Positions 26,086 through 34,765 of a stretch of DNA of 64,000 nt are shown piece by piece. The DNA lies in the NCBI RefSeq assembly GCF_003285015.1, contig NZ_QMFB01000005.1, positions 248,001 through 312,000 of the forward strand, given 5' to 3'. Source of the stretch: Paenibacillus contaminans. GTDB taxonomy: Bacteria; Bacillota; Bacilli; Paenibacillales; NBRC-103111. Position numbers and translations under genes: made by a program. Below the pieces are notes generated by a model. That model worked only from the letters and a program-made list of their open reading frames with translations. It made no database searches and was not told the DNA's origin. Position 1 is the stretch's first letter, and each line of letters begins with the position of its first letter.

Positions 26086-26478
26086 AATCTTACTGTCCCT
26101 AAAGGAAACGGCAACAATTAATAGCTGTCCCGCGCGTCTATTCGGACCATGCGGGGCGGCTTCTTTTTTTCCGCCAAGCCCTCTCTATCATCCTCTTCCT
26201 TATAGTCGATTATCTATCGCTACCAAATATCACTCCCGGTTAAATGTCAGTAAATGATAGGAGATGGTTTTCATAGAGTTAGGGATATTGACCAGTACGA
26301 GTTATGCGTCATGCACGTATATATACATTACATAAATGCTGTGAGGCAGTCGAAAAGGAGGAAAATGATTCTATGAAACCAGTATGACTTTTCAACTGTT
26401 CGGGGCGTCGTTCAGGCTTGCTGAAGGAGTAGATTACTAGAGAAAGAATGATATCGATTCTTGAAAAGAGGTTAAAGC
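26086..26478. other. Gene-free leader region of the ArsB/NhaD-type gene
   Basis: Contains the terminator at 26124-26170. Downstream, about 150 bases before the transporter, GAAAAGGAGGAAAATG and two very short frames (stop within 5 codons) occur. No known riboswitch was recognised. Confidence 0.5.
26124..26170 (+). terminator. Terminator after the SLH gene
   Basis: GCTGTCCCGC (26124-26133) pairs with GCGGGGCGGC (26151-26160), allowing three G-T pairs, followed by TTCTTTTTTT. Confidence 0.75.
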
Positions 26479-27810
26479 ATGCATGATTTAACGGTTATCA
26501 TTACGATTTGCACCTTCTTCTTGACGATTGGCTTCATCTTCTGGCGTCCCCATGTAAATGAAGCGATACCTGCAACCGTAGGCGCTTTTCTCGTTCTCCT
26601 TAGCGGCAGCGTAACCTTGTCCGATCTAGGGGCAATAACGGAAACGATAAGCGGCGCGGCCATCACCATCATGGCAACCATTGTTATGGCGATCGTACTG
26701 GAAAGCTTCGGATTTTTTAATTGGGCTGCCGAGATTTTAACCAGGAGAGCCAAAGGATCCGGCATTCGTCTATTCTGGTTAACGAATTTATTTTGTTTTC
26801 TCATGACGCTTTTCGTCAACAACGACGGCAGCATTTTAATTACAACTCCGATTTTATTGCTCTTGCTGCAGAACATGGGACTTAAACATCATCAAAAAAT
26901 ACCGTACTTGCTTTCCGGAGCCTTGATCGCTACAGCCTCGAGCGCCCCGATCGGCGTCAGTAATATCGTCAATTTGATCGCACTCAAAATCGTCAATATG
27001 GATCTCTACATGCACTCGGCCATGATGTTCGTTCCGGCATCGCTCGGACTCGTACTGCTTGCTGCTCTATTATTCGCCACCTTCTACAAGTCGCTTCCCA
27101 AAAAATTGCCTAAAGCCGCTCAATGGAATTTGATGCCGGGAAACCACCCCTTAAAAGAAGTCTATCCGACAGAAAATCGCAACAAGTTTATGCGGAATAT
27201 TCTCATTTTTGTGTTCTGCGTGCGCGTCAGCCTGTTCGTCGCTTCCTACGTCCATATCCCCGTTTCGTTAATGGCCGTAATCGGATCCGCCTTATTGCTG
27301 GGATGGCGCTGGTTTCATTTAAAAATTTCTCCGGCCGATATGCTGAAAAAAACGCCCTGGTACATCCTCATTTTCGCCTTCAGTATGTACGTGATCATCT
27401 ATGGCTTGAATAATATCGGATTAACCGAGCTGCTCATACAGTTTCTCCAGCCTATCGTCTCCGGCAGCTTGCTGAACGCCAGCGTGTTGATGGGCGCCCT
27501 GCTAAGCGTGCTCTCCAATTTGTTTAACAATCATCCTGCCTTGATGGTCGGAACGCTGACTTTAATGAATATGGGACTCGATCCCTTAACGCTGAAAATC
27601 GCCTATTTGGCAAGCGTTATCGGCAGCGATGTCGGCTCGCTCCTGCTGCCGATCGGTACTCTGGCTACCTTAATGTGGATGCATATCGTCAGGAAAGGCG
27701 GCGTCAAAATCAGCTGGGGCCAATATTTGAAGGTCACTTCCGTCGTCATTCCGGTCTCGACCGTCTTTACGCTGGTCATTCTTTCGTACTGGGTTTCTTG
27801 GTTATTTTAA
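26479..27810 (+). CDS. ArsB/NhaD-family ion transporter
   Basis: 443 residues with about eleven membrane segments. Family features: FGFFNWAAEILTRRAKGSG near residue 77-95, FLMTLFVNNDGSILITTPI near 111-130, and the repeat-related second half SVLSNLFNNHPALMVGTL near 335-352, with IGSDVGSLLLPIGTLATLMW near 378. The paired 'NNDG/NNHP' hairpins are the substrate-binding sites of the ion transporter superfamily (arsenite pump ArsB, Na+/H+ antiporter NhaD). Which ion is moved cannot be decided. No ArsR gene is beside it, which speaks against arsenic. The DUF2642 gene follows 15 bases later. Confidence 0.88.
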   Translation: MHDLTVIITICTFFLTIGFIFWRPHVNEAIPATVGAFLVLLSGSVTLSDLGAITETISGAAITIMATIVMAIVLESFGFFNWAAEILTRRAKGSGIRLFWLTNLFCFLMTLFVNNDGSILITTPILLLLLQNMGLKHHQKIPYLLSGALIATASSAPIGVSNIVNLIALKIVNMDLYMHSAMMFVPASLGLVLLAALLFATFYKSLPKKLPKAAQWNLMPGNHPLKEVYPTENRNKFMRNILIFVFCVRVSLFVASYVHIPVSLMAVIGSALLLGWRWFHLKISPADMLKKTPWYILIFAFSMYVIIYGLNNIGLTELLIQFLQPIVSGSLLNASVLMGALLSVLSNLFNNHPALMVGTLTLMNMGLDPLTLKIAYLASVIGSDVGSLLLPIGTLATLMWMHIVRKGGVKISWGQYLKVTSVVIPVSTVFTLVILSYWVSWLF

Positions 27811-27825
27811 AAAGGAGGGGTTCTT

Positions 27826-28506
27826 TTGAACGAAGTAAAGCTGTTTACTGACAAGAAAGTGATCGTCGAGATGACAGGCAACCGGACACTGCATGGAAAA
27901 CTGATGGATGTCGGCGACGACCTGATCGTCCTTTTCCATCAACAGCAATATTTGTACATTCCGCTCGCTCATGTGCATCATTTGAAGGCGGATCTCATGT
28001 CGGGCAATGATGCGAATGGAAACCAGCCCGCCGAGCTGCCCGCCGAATATCAAATCGAACAAATCACGGTCGCCAAAATGCTTAACAAAGCAAAGGGACT
28101 ATTCGTTGAAATCCATGTGAGTGGAAACAAACCCATGAGCGGCTATTTAACCGGTATCCTAAATGACTATATCGTGGTTGCCTCTCCCGTTTACGGCCCG
28201 ATCTGCGTTTCTCTACAACACTTGAAATGGTTAATTCCGCACCCGCCTTCTCACGCCCCTTATTCGCCAAACATTGGAACTTTGTCTGCCCAACACTCCC
28301 TTAATCCCTTGTCCCAATCTTTCGAAGCTCAGTGCAAACAAGCGGAAGGCCAGATGGTCGTATTTGATATTGGCGGTCACTCCGAGAAAATCGGCTTTAT
28401 CAAAAAAATAAACAGCGGCATCGTGGATTTTGCAGATGCGAACGGCAATAGCACCTTTTTGAATATCGGGCATGTAAAAACGTTGTATGCGCCGGTTCAC
28501 GGATAA
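27826..28506 (+). CDS. DUF2642 repeat protein
   Basis: 226 residues. It starts with TTG at 27826, seven bases after AAAGGAGGGG. Three similar units of about 60-70 residues, each a small Sm-like barrel: 'VIVEMTGNRTLHGKLMDVGDDLIVLF' (given in parts: KKVIVEMTGNRTLHGKLM, VGDDLIVLFHQQQYLYIP), LFVEIHVSGNKPMSGYLTGI with YIVVAS, and VVFDIGGHSEKIGFIKKI with GIVDFADANG. DUF2642 is found in spore-coat-associated and other Bacilli proteins of unknown role. Here it forms a two-gene unit with the transporter. Confidence 0.85.
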   Translation: MNEVKLFTDKKVIVEMTGNRTLHGKLMDVGDDLIVLFHQQQYLYIPLAHVHHLKADLMSGNDANGNQPAELPAEYQIEQITVAKMLNKAKGLFVEIHVSGNKPMSGYLTGILNDYIVVASPVYGPICVSLQHLKWLIPHPPSHAPYSPNIGTLSAQHSLNPLSQSFEAQCKQAEGQMVVFDIGGHSEKIGFIKKINSGIVDFADANGNSTFLNIGHVKTLYAPVHG

Positions 28507-28568
28507 TCGGCTGCGTCGTCGAAATCGAATGTCATAGATTTTTAATAAAAGTGACGGAGGCGGCAGAT

Positions 28569-28622
28569 ATGAACGAGACCATAAAAAAAAGACCTCCGAT
28601 AAGAAGGTCAGAAAGAGATTAA
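28569..28622 (+). CDS. Possible 17-residue peptide MNETIKKRPPIRRSERD
   Basis: GACGGAGGCGGCAGAT precedes an ATG and a 17-codon frame of strongly charged residues. The good ribosome site is the only support. It could be the start of a gene lost by deletion, since a gene fragment lies 170 bases downstream. Confidence 0.3.
   Translation: MNETIKKRPPIRRSERD
28585..28615 (-). terminator. Possible minus-strand terminator
   Basis: On the minus strand GACCT / AGGTC with a 9-base loop is followed by eight T. The stem is short and no minus-strand gene ends nearby, so this is weak. Confidence 0.3.
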
Positions 28623-28789
28623 TGCACACAACAGAATATGTAGAGCGTCAATAAAAGGCGTGGGTATTTTGTCCGGAAGCACATGAAAAATAGCAAATGC
28701 TTGTATTTTATATTTGAAGCTTCTCAAGCAAGCAGCCCCAAAAGCTTTTGCTGCAGCTTTAATGCGGATTTCATACAAATGGAGATGGG

Positions 28790-29050
28790 AGTTATGAAAG
28801 CTATGAGACGGGAACGCTGGAAGTCGGCAAAGCGGCCGACCTGATTATGGTGAACATGAAACAGCCGCATCTCGTCCCGCAGCATAACGTTCATGCTCTG
28901 CTTGCCTCTGCCGTACAGGGGGCTGATATTGATACGACGATCGTGAACGGCCGGGTACTTATGCGCATCCGCTGGCTGGCAACGATCGACGAACCGGCTC
29001 TGCTTGCGGTAACTGAGGTGCAAGGCGGCCCAATAGTGCAAGGCATTTAG
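28790..29050 (+). pseudogene. C-terminal fragment of an amidohydrolase (MTA/SAH deaminase type)
   Basis: The plus frame reads TGTLEVGKAADLIMVNMKQP, then HLVPQHNVHALLASAVQGAD, then DTTIVNGRVLMRIRWLATID. This is the C-terminal composite-domain end of TrzA/MtaD-type deaminases ('GxLExGKxADLIxVDxxxPHxxPxxD...VDxVxVNGxxVxxxG'). The metal-binding barrel, about 350 residues, is absent, and no start or ribosome site exists. A terminator follows, as expected for the end of a former gene. Confidence 0.85.
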
Positions 29051-29076
29051 GCAGACGATGATCAACGAATGACAAA

Positions 29077-29124
29077 ACGAGCGCCAGCGCTTTCGAAGCA
29101 ATATTTGGCGCTCGTCCTCTTTTT
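29077..29124 (+). terminator. Terminator after the amidohydrolase fragment
   Basis: ACGAGCGCCA (29077-29086) pairs perfectly with TGGCGCTCGT (29106-29115), followed by CCTCTTTTT. Confidence 0.85.
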
Positions 29125-29557
29125 GATTTGTTGTTCAGTCTAAAACTAGGGAGTGATGACCTGGTTACGAAAGCAAACATGGAACTCGTAGTGGTTATGC
29201 GCGAACCGTGCGATTAGTGGAGAAAACCTTATTGTTCATGAGGCTGTCCTCACTATTTCGCAGGTAACATGCTCGTTCTCGCCCATTAGTGAGGCAAACA
29301 CCACTATCAATTTCGTTTGACTCACTAATAGTTGCATTTGCCTCATTACCTAACCAAAACACGGGTTTTCGATTTGAAATAGTGAGGTTTGCCTCACGAA
29401 TAGTAATCTTTTCCTCAATATGAGGGCTACTATCCGTTGCATGATCGGTTCTGACAATGTTGAGGCGTCCATGATCCTAACTGTGCAAGCCCTGCCATAT
29501 GACAGCCAACTCCGATTGGCTCATCGTCTGATTTGATTGGCGTGTATCGTCCCGGTT
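29125..29557. other. Gene-free region rich in short repeats
   Basis: No gene supported. The part 29205-29430 is made of short units related to TAGTGAGGnnnnCCTCACTA, in both orientations. No clear terminator for the DUF4855 gene, which ends at 29558, was found. Confidence 0.6.
29205..29430. repeat. Cluster of short repeats with AGTGAGG / CCTCACT core
   Basis: Units include ATTAGTGGAGAAAACCTTAT, CATTAGTGAGGCAAACACCA, GACTCACTAATAGTTGCATT, AAATAGTGAGGTTTGCCTCA and TTTTCCTCAATATGAGGGCT. Similar pieces (GAATAAGGAAAACCTTACAA, GTACGGTTTCCCTACTAATC) occur at about 7410-7480. Confidence 0.6.
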
Positions 29558-32086
29558 TTACGGCTTATGATTTGCCGCAGGCGGCAAAACTACAGCACCG
29601 GCCGCCTTGCCGTCAACGCCGAGAACTTCGATTTCATCAAGGAAGACCCAGACGTTAACCGGGAATTCAACTTTGACGTAGCGGGCGTATACTTTATCAG
29701 CTCCCGCTTTTCCCGGCACGCCGTCTGTTATTCCGCTCCATCTCACGAACTCGGCCGTGGCGGCATCCTGAGCAAGCGGCGGAGAAACCGTTGCCAGCGT
29801 GCTCCAGGTTTGGCCGTTAGTCGAAACGGAAAAAGCGACGTTCTGAGGGAAATAGATGCCCGGTCCTTTATCCTGAAGGAAATGCGCTTTAATTAGCCCG
29901 ATCGATTTGTTGCTGCCCAAATCGAATGTGATCGTGCGGCTTCGTTCCTCAGGGTAATCGCTTCCCGCATGGCCCTGCCACTGCTCATTACGGAAATCCG
30001 TCCCGCCGAATAGGCCGTTCGTAAGCTCATTCCCGGAATCGGGATAGTTGCTGGTAGGCGGCTGCGAAATGGTATAGCTTTGACCGAGAGCCAGATTGCC
30101 GAGGCCCCAGCCGTCAGACCAAGTTTGAATGAGAACATTGGCGTAGGTATCAAGCAGCGTTGCTGCCGAGGCCGAAATCAATCCTTGCGCCTGCACGGCC
30201 GGGTCGTGAATGTGTGCGAGAAAATCCTGCATATACGTTACGGCATCCTTCAGCTTGTTTTGGTCCTGAAGAAGCTTGATGATCTGCAAACGATACGCCA
30301 ACTCATTACCAAAAACCGAATTGATTTCGTTTGACGAGACATAACCCCGTACAAGCTCCGCCATCGTATCCGGCGCCGGGCTGCTGTCTATGGCGTACGT
30401 TCCGTTCAAATACCGGTACAGCCAGTCATACATTAAACGCAAACTCGGATCCTTGCTTACCCCTAAATTATATACTGCATTATTTCCTTGATAGTAAGCT
30501 CTGAAACCATTTTGCATCAGGCCGGATCTGACTCCGCTGTCCAAGTATTCGATAAAACGCTGGCGGAGTACGGGATCTGTCAGCATCCCGTCATCAAACT
30601 CAACTTCGTTCCCCATCCCGTACCGCTTTGCATTATTCGCAGCATCTTCCAGACGGTCGGATTCCATTCCGCCAAAGAAATAATTCGGCTGGTAGGCGGC
30701 GGCGTCCACCCCGACGTCTTTCCACATAAACATTTTGTAAGCTAAAGAGTGAGGAATCCAGAAAACCTTCAAGTTCATGGCGTGCACTTTTTCCGTCACT
30801 GCGCGAATCATGTCCGGTCCCGATTCGGATATCTCGATTTGTTCCGGCATCCAGTACATGCCGACAAGATCAAGATTGGAGTAGTTGGCAGCCTGCCATT
30901 TTTGCTGGACCTGATCCAGCCACCACTGCACCGCTTTTTTCCTGTTTACAAACGCTTCTTCTTTGCCTGCGACGGAGTCGTTAAAATTTAAGGAACCGCT
31001 GCCGTCAATATCGCCAAAATCTGTTAAGGATTCCCCAGGATTCGGAAGCATTAACACAACCTTGACTTGATGATCAGGCTGGTTCAGCTTGGCTCCGACT
31101 TCCTTGGCAGCCTCATTCAACTGCTGCATATCCCCCGAGGCTGCAAATGTTTTATCCAAATACCATTTCCAATCGTCCAGGTTCGTTTGTCCAAGACCGA
31201 AATCGCGGCCGGCAGGCGAAGCAATTCCGAGATATAAAACGCCGTCAAACAGCCAATCGACCGGCTCGCCGTTTTTATTTACATAGCTGATATTAGGGAT
31301 AAGCCGTTCCTTGTTCCAATCGCCCAAACCATTCGCGTATTGTCCGTTATATAGCAGATTCAGATTACGGATACCGGCTGTAGCTTCCCCCGGCTCCAAA
31401 AAATGAGGCTGCTCGACAGGTACCTTTACTGCTCCGTCAGCCTTGCCGTCCATCCCCATAATTTCGATTTCGTCAATATATTCCCAAAGCGAATGGTGCA
31501 TCGTAAAGGCTACCTTCACATAACGGGCATAAGCCAGCTCGCCATCCGTATTCCCGCCTTTGATTCCGTCCCGGCTGCCATCCCATTCAAAGGTTTCCTG
31601 TCTGGGCGGTCCATCTCCCCAAAGCAGCTGCGTAGCGTTATGGGAAAGCAGCCCCCAATTTTCCTTATCGTCGGAGACGTACATCGATACCGACAGCGGC
31701 ACGAGGATCGAGTTAGCCGGATAATCTTGAAAAAAATGAGCGTTTATCCTCCCGACAGACTTTTCCTCCCCCAGGTCGAATACGACTTCGCGCGTTTTTC
31801 CGCGCAGATGCCCTACCCATGCCGGATCATTCCTATCCAACGCGCCATATTTTCCGTCCGTAAGCTTGTATCCGTCATCGGGATGCGAAGCTTCCGGCGC
31901 TTCGGACCAGTCATACGGTAGACCTGCCGCGAGATTGCGGAAATTCGTCTGCTCCGCTGCCGATGGTGCCGCCGCCTGATTTACTGCCACAGCAGCAAAA
32001 GGCGATTTCGCCTGCACCGCAGAGACCGGGGTAATCAGCAAAGCTGCTGCCATCAGGATCGATCCCCATTTTTTGTTCGAAATCAT
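29558..32086 (-). CDS. Secreted DUF4855 protein with two discoidin-like domains
   Basis: 842 residues with a signal peptide (LLITPVSAVQAKS, cleavage near 26). Residues about 50-215 and 680-835 are F5/8 type C (discoidin) carbohydrate-binding domains, each with VVFDLG/ITFDLG, 'INAHFFQDYPANSI' and 'ARYVKVEF' strands and ending in DEIEIMG/DEIEVLG. Between them (about 235-575) lies DUF4855: GMYWMPEQIEISESGPDMI, LKVFWIPHSLAYKMFMWKDV and VDAAAYQPNYFFGGM. Residues near 365 form an EF-hand-like loop, DIDGSGSLNFND. DUF4855 is a TIM-barrel family of unknown activity in Paenibacillus sugar loci. It is the last gene of the importer operon, separated from the binding-protein gene by a stable hairpin. Confidence 0.9.
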   Translation of the reverse strand: MISNKKWGSILMAAALLITPVSAVQAKSPFAAVAVNQAAAPSAAEQTNFRNLAAGLPYDWSEAPEASHPDDGYKLTDGKYGALDRNDPAWVGHLRGKTREVVFDLGEEKSVGRINAHFFQDYPANSILVPLSVSMYVSDDKENWGLLSHNATQLLWGDGPPRQETFEWDGSRDGIKGGNTDGELAYARYVKVAFTMHHSLWEYIDEIEIMGMDGKADGAVKVPVEQPHFLEPGEATAGIRNLNLLYNGQYANGLGDWNKERLIPNISYVNKNGEPVDWLFDGVLYLGIASPAGRDFGLGQTNLDDWKWYLDKTFAASGDMQQLNEAAKEVGAKLNQPDHQVKVVLMLPNPGESLTDFGDIDGSGSLNFNDSVAGKEEAFVNRKKAVQWWLDQVQQKWQAANYSNLDLVGMYWMPEQIEISESGPDMIRAVTEKVHAMNLKVFWIPHSLAYKMFMWKDVGVDAAAYQPNYFFGGMESDRLEDAANNAKRYGMGNEVEFDDGMLTDPVLRQRFIEYLDSGVRSGLMQNGFRAYYQGNNAVYNLGVSKDPSLRLMYDWLYRYLNGTYAIDSSPAPDTMAELVRGYVSSNEINSVFGNELAYRLQIIKLLQDQNKLKDAVTYMQDFLAHIHDPAVQAQGLISASAATLLDTYANVLIQTWSDGWGLGNLALGQSYTISQPPTSNYPDSGNELTNGLFGGTDFRNEQWQGHAGSDYPEERSRTITFDLGSNKSIGLIKAHFLQDKGPGIYFPQNVAFSVSTNGQTWSTLATVSPPLAQDAATAEFVRWSGITDGVPGKAGADKVYARYVKVEFPVNVWVFLDEIEVLGVDGKAAGAVVLPPAANHKP

Positions 32087-32107
32087 CTTGGTCAGCTCCT
32101 TTTTACT

Positions 32108-32150
32108 AGGGCGTGTCTGAATACTCCGAGCGGGTTTTCAGACACGCCCT
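32108..32150. promoter_or_regulatory. Intercistronic stem-loop after the binding-protein gene
   Basis: AGGGCGTGTCTGAA (32108-32121) and TTCAGACACGCCCT (32137-32150) form a perfect 14-base stem. No T tract follows on the minus strand, so it more likely protects or partly terminates the binding-protein message than ends the operon. Confidence 0.8.
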
Positions 32151-32165
32151 ACATAAGTGTATAAG

Positions 32166-33713
32166 CTATTTTCTCTTCGCCGCCAGGAACTCGTCGATTT
32201 GCTTTTGCAGCTCCTGCTGAATTTTTTTGAGGGCGGGGCCGGCCTCCGCTTCGAATTTCTTCAATGTGTCCGCCGGATCAATCACTCCGTTGAACAGCGC
32301 CGTGTAATATTGCCCATCAACTATATTGTACTGGCTGACCTCGTTTTGCACCGGAGTACTGTCAAATTCGAAGCCGGCCAAAATATCGGCGGTGAACTTG
32401 TCGGCATCGCGAAGCACGGCATCCAGTTCATCATTCTTCGGATCGCCGCCTATAACACTGCGCTCATCGACCGGATTCCATAACCAGACATAGCCAAATG
32501 CAGAGTAGCCGGAAGTATCCAGGTTTTTCATCTTGTCCTTTCCTGCCGCTTCCCAATGCTTGCCTTCGATTCCATAAGAGAGCAGGTCGTAGTTTTCCTT
32601 CTCATTCGCCCAGTTCAGGAACATAATCGCCCGCTCCTTGTTCTTGCTTACCTTCGGAACAGCGAGAAAATTCCATTGCTTGAAGTTGGTGAAATTCGCG
32701 CCCTTTTCCGGGTTAAAGAAGGTGACCGTTTCCAGCTCGCCGTCCGGCACATTGTTCTTGAACGTGTTCTTTAAGGAATCGCCGATACCGAACGCGCCGT
32801 TCGTGACGATTGCCACTTTGCCTGCCGAGACCGGCTGGTGAAAATCTTTCGTCGTCAAAATGTCCTTGAAAATCAGTCCGTCTTTAAACCATTTGCGCGT
32901 GTTCACCAGCCATGTTCCGATCGGCTCCCGATCCTCCAGCAAATTATATACTTTGCCGTCATTGTTCTTGTAATAAAGCATCAAGCTGTTGCCCAGCGCA
33001 TGGGTCGGCCTGACATGGGTTTCGTAATCGTTCAACGCATGGTGGGCGACAAATGAATAAGTGGCGGAGCCTGCGCTCATCGGGATGATGCCCTTCTCCT
33101 GCTCCTTCACTTTGTAGGCAAAAGCGATCAAATCTTCATACGTTTTGATAGGCGGTACGCCGAGCTTCTCGCGAATGTCTTTGCGCACCATGTAGGAATT
33201 GCCGGACATGTAGCTTACGCCGAGCGGAACGGCCATAATTTTGCCGCCGTACTTGTTGTAATCCCACATTTGCTGCGGCCGTTTCTCCAGCACGGTCTTG
33301 CCGTACTTGGCCAGCAGGTCGTCCAGCGGCTCATAGAAACCGCTTGCAATCATCTGATTGATATGCAGCCACGGCGCATCAAAGATCAGATCGGTGTTTT
33401 CGCCGGAAGCAAGCGTCACCTGCGTCTTTTGCGCCAGATCGGACCAGGGCACGAACACGACATCGAGCTTGACATTGATCGTATCCTTCATTCGTTTCTC
33501 CGCTTCGGCGATGACCAAATCCATATCCCGCGGCCGGTCGCCGGGAATCATAATTTTCAGCGTTACCTCCTCCAGCTTGGCTTCACCGCCTACGATGGTA
33601 CTATCTCCGGTCTGGCCTGAAGGTTTGGACGTTTTCCCTTCCCCTTCGTTCTTGCCCGTGCAGCCTGAGAGCGCGATCAGCAGCACGAGCGCGGCGGACA
33701 AAAGTCTTTTCAT
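32166..33713 (-). CDS. Extracellular sugar-binding lipoprotein (family 1)
   Basis: The frame is open to 33770, but GGGGGAATC precedes ATG at 33713 (MKRLLSAALVLLIALSGC), giving 515 residues with a lipobox ALSGC (Cys near 18) and a charged G/E/K/S tether. Family signatures: LKIMIPGDRPRDMDLVIAE near residue 55, TLASGENTDLIFDAPW near 100, MAVPLGVSYMSGNSYMVRK near 155. It lies 113 bases after the YtcP-type permease, and a stable hairpin follows its stop. The ligand is unknown; the discoidin/DUF4855 partner suggests a plant or cell-wall glycan. Confidence 0.93.
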   Translation of the reverse strand: MKRLLSAALVLLIALSGCTGKNEGEGKTSKPSGQTGDSTIVGGEAKLEEVTLKIMIPGDRPRDMDLVIAEAEKRMKDTINVKLDVVFVPWSDLAQKTQVTLASGENTDLIFDAPWLHINQMIASGFYEPLDDLLAKYGKTVLEKRPQQMWDYNKYGGKIMAVPLGVSYMSGNSYMVRKDIREKLGVPPIKTYEDLIAFAYKVKEQEKGIIPMSAGSATYSFVAHHALNDYETHVRPTHALGNSLMLYYKNNDGKVYNLLEDREPIGTWLVNTRKWFKDGLIFKDILTTKDFHQPVSAGKVAIVTNGAFGIGDSLKNTFKNNVPDGELETVTFFNPEKGANFTNFKQWNFLAVPKVSKNKERAIMFLNWANEKENYDLLSYGIEGKHWEAAGKDKMKNLDTSGYSAFGYVWLWNPVDERSVIGGDPKNDELDAVLRDADKFTADILAGFEFDSTPVQNEVSQYNIVDGQYYTALFNGVIDPADTLKKFEAEAGPALKKIQQELQKQIDEFLAAKRK

Positions 33714-33826
33714 GGTTGATTCCCCCTGTTTTGAAAAAAATGAAGAAAATAGGCGGATGCGCCGGTTCATAAAAGAAGGCAGTCTGCAGCCCCAACGGCC
33801 AAACGAGCCACAAAGGCTTTGCCTTC

Positions 33827-34693
33827 CTACCCTTTGACCGATCCGAGCGTCAAACCTTTAATGAAGAAACGCTGAATGAACGGATAGACGAACACGATCG
33901 GGCCGATGGTAACGCAGACGATCGCCAGCTGCATGCCGTAGGTCGGCACGACGACGTTGTACTGCGTCTGGCTGCCGCTCACATAAGCCATAACATTCAA
34001 ATTGGACATCAGCTGGCGGATCATCATCTGCAGCGGCAGCATTTTGTAATTATCGATAAACAGCAGCGACAAGTACCAGTCGTTCCAATATTGCAGCGCA
34101 TAGAACAGACTCACCGTAGCGATCGCAGGCAGCGAGATCGGCCAGATCATGCGAAAGAAAATATAGAGATCATTGGCGCCGTCCACCGTCGCGGCTTCAT
34201 TCAATTCATACGGAAGCGTCCGGTAGTAAGAGACGAGAATGAAAGCGTAGAACGGATTAAGCAGATAAGGCAAAATAAGCGCCCATAACGAGTCTTTCAG
34301 ATGCAGCCAGTTGGCGATCAGCATATAAAAGCCGACCAGCCCCGCGCCGAACAGCATCGTCAGAAAGGTCAAAAACGAAAAAATGTTGCGGTACTTCACT
34401 TTCCGGTGGCTCAGCGTATAGGCATAGGCGGCTGTCACGAGAACACCTAGAGTCGTGCCGGCGATCGTTACAAGAATCGTAATACCGTAGCTGCGAAACA
34501 CCTGCTTGCCGGAGAGCAGAAATTCGTACGCATCAAGGCTAAATTGGCCTGGCAGCAGCTGATATCCCGCCGTTTGAAGAATCGATTCATCGGCGAACGA
34601 GTTGATGAACACAATCCAGAACGGAATGAAGCAAAACAGCGCAAACGCGATCAGCACCGCGTACATCAAAACAAGAAACAACCGTTCTCTCAC
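33827..34693 (-). CDS. Carbohydrate ABC transporter permease, YtcP type
   Basis: About 288 residues. Two GTG codons, at 34702 and 34693, could start it; AAGGTG is well placed (8 bases) for the one at 34693. Six membrane segments start at about residue 8. EAA loop: NEAATVDGANDLYIFFRMIWP near residue 168. C-terminus RFFIKGLTLGSVKG. It stands between the LplB-type permease and the binding-protein gene. Confidence 0.92.
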   Translation of the reverse strand: MRERLFLVLMYAVLIAFALFCFIPFWIVFINSFADESILQTAGYQLLPGQFSLDAYEFLLSGKQVFRSYGITILVTIAGTTLGVLVTAAYAYTLSHRKVKYRNIFSFLTFLTMLFGAGLVGFYMLIANWLHLKDSLWALILPYLLNPFYAFILVSYYRTLPYELNEAATVDGANDLYIFFRMIWPISLPAIATVSLFYALQYWNDWYLSLLFIDNYKMLPLQMMIRQLMSNLNVMAYVSGSQTQYNVVVPTYGMQLAIVCVTIGPIVFVYPFIQRFFIKGLTLGSVKG

Positions 34694-34713
34694 ATCGATC
34701 ACACCTTAAACCA

Positions 34714-34760
34714 TTCGGCGAAAAAGGCTGCTTGGCCAAGCCTCCGCCCGCTTCGCCGAA
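34714..34760. promoter_or_regulatory. Intercistronic structured segment between the two permease genes
   Basis: TTCGGCGAA (34714-34722) pairs with TTCGCCGAA (34752-34760), and the loop holds a second small palindrome around TTGGCCAA. No T tract. Probably an RNA structure within the operon. Confidence 0.4.
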
Positions 34761-34765
34761 CCATT

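Noticed and set aside
26220..26478. Riboswitch upstream of the ArsB/NhaD-type gene
   Set aside because: The long leader invites one, but I found no conserved core of a known class and no terminator/antiterminator pair.
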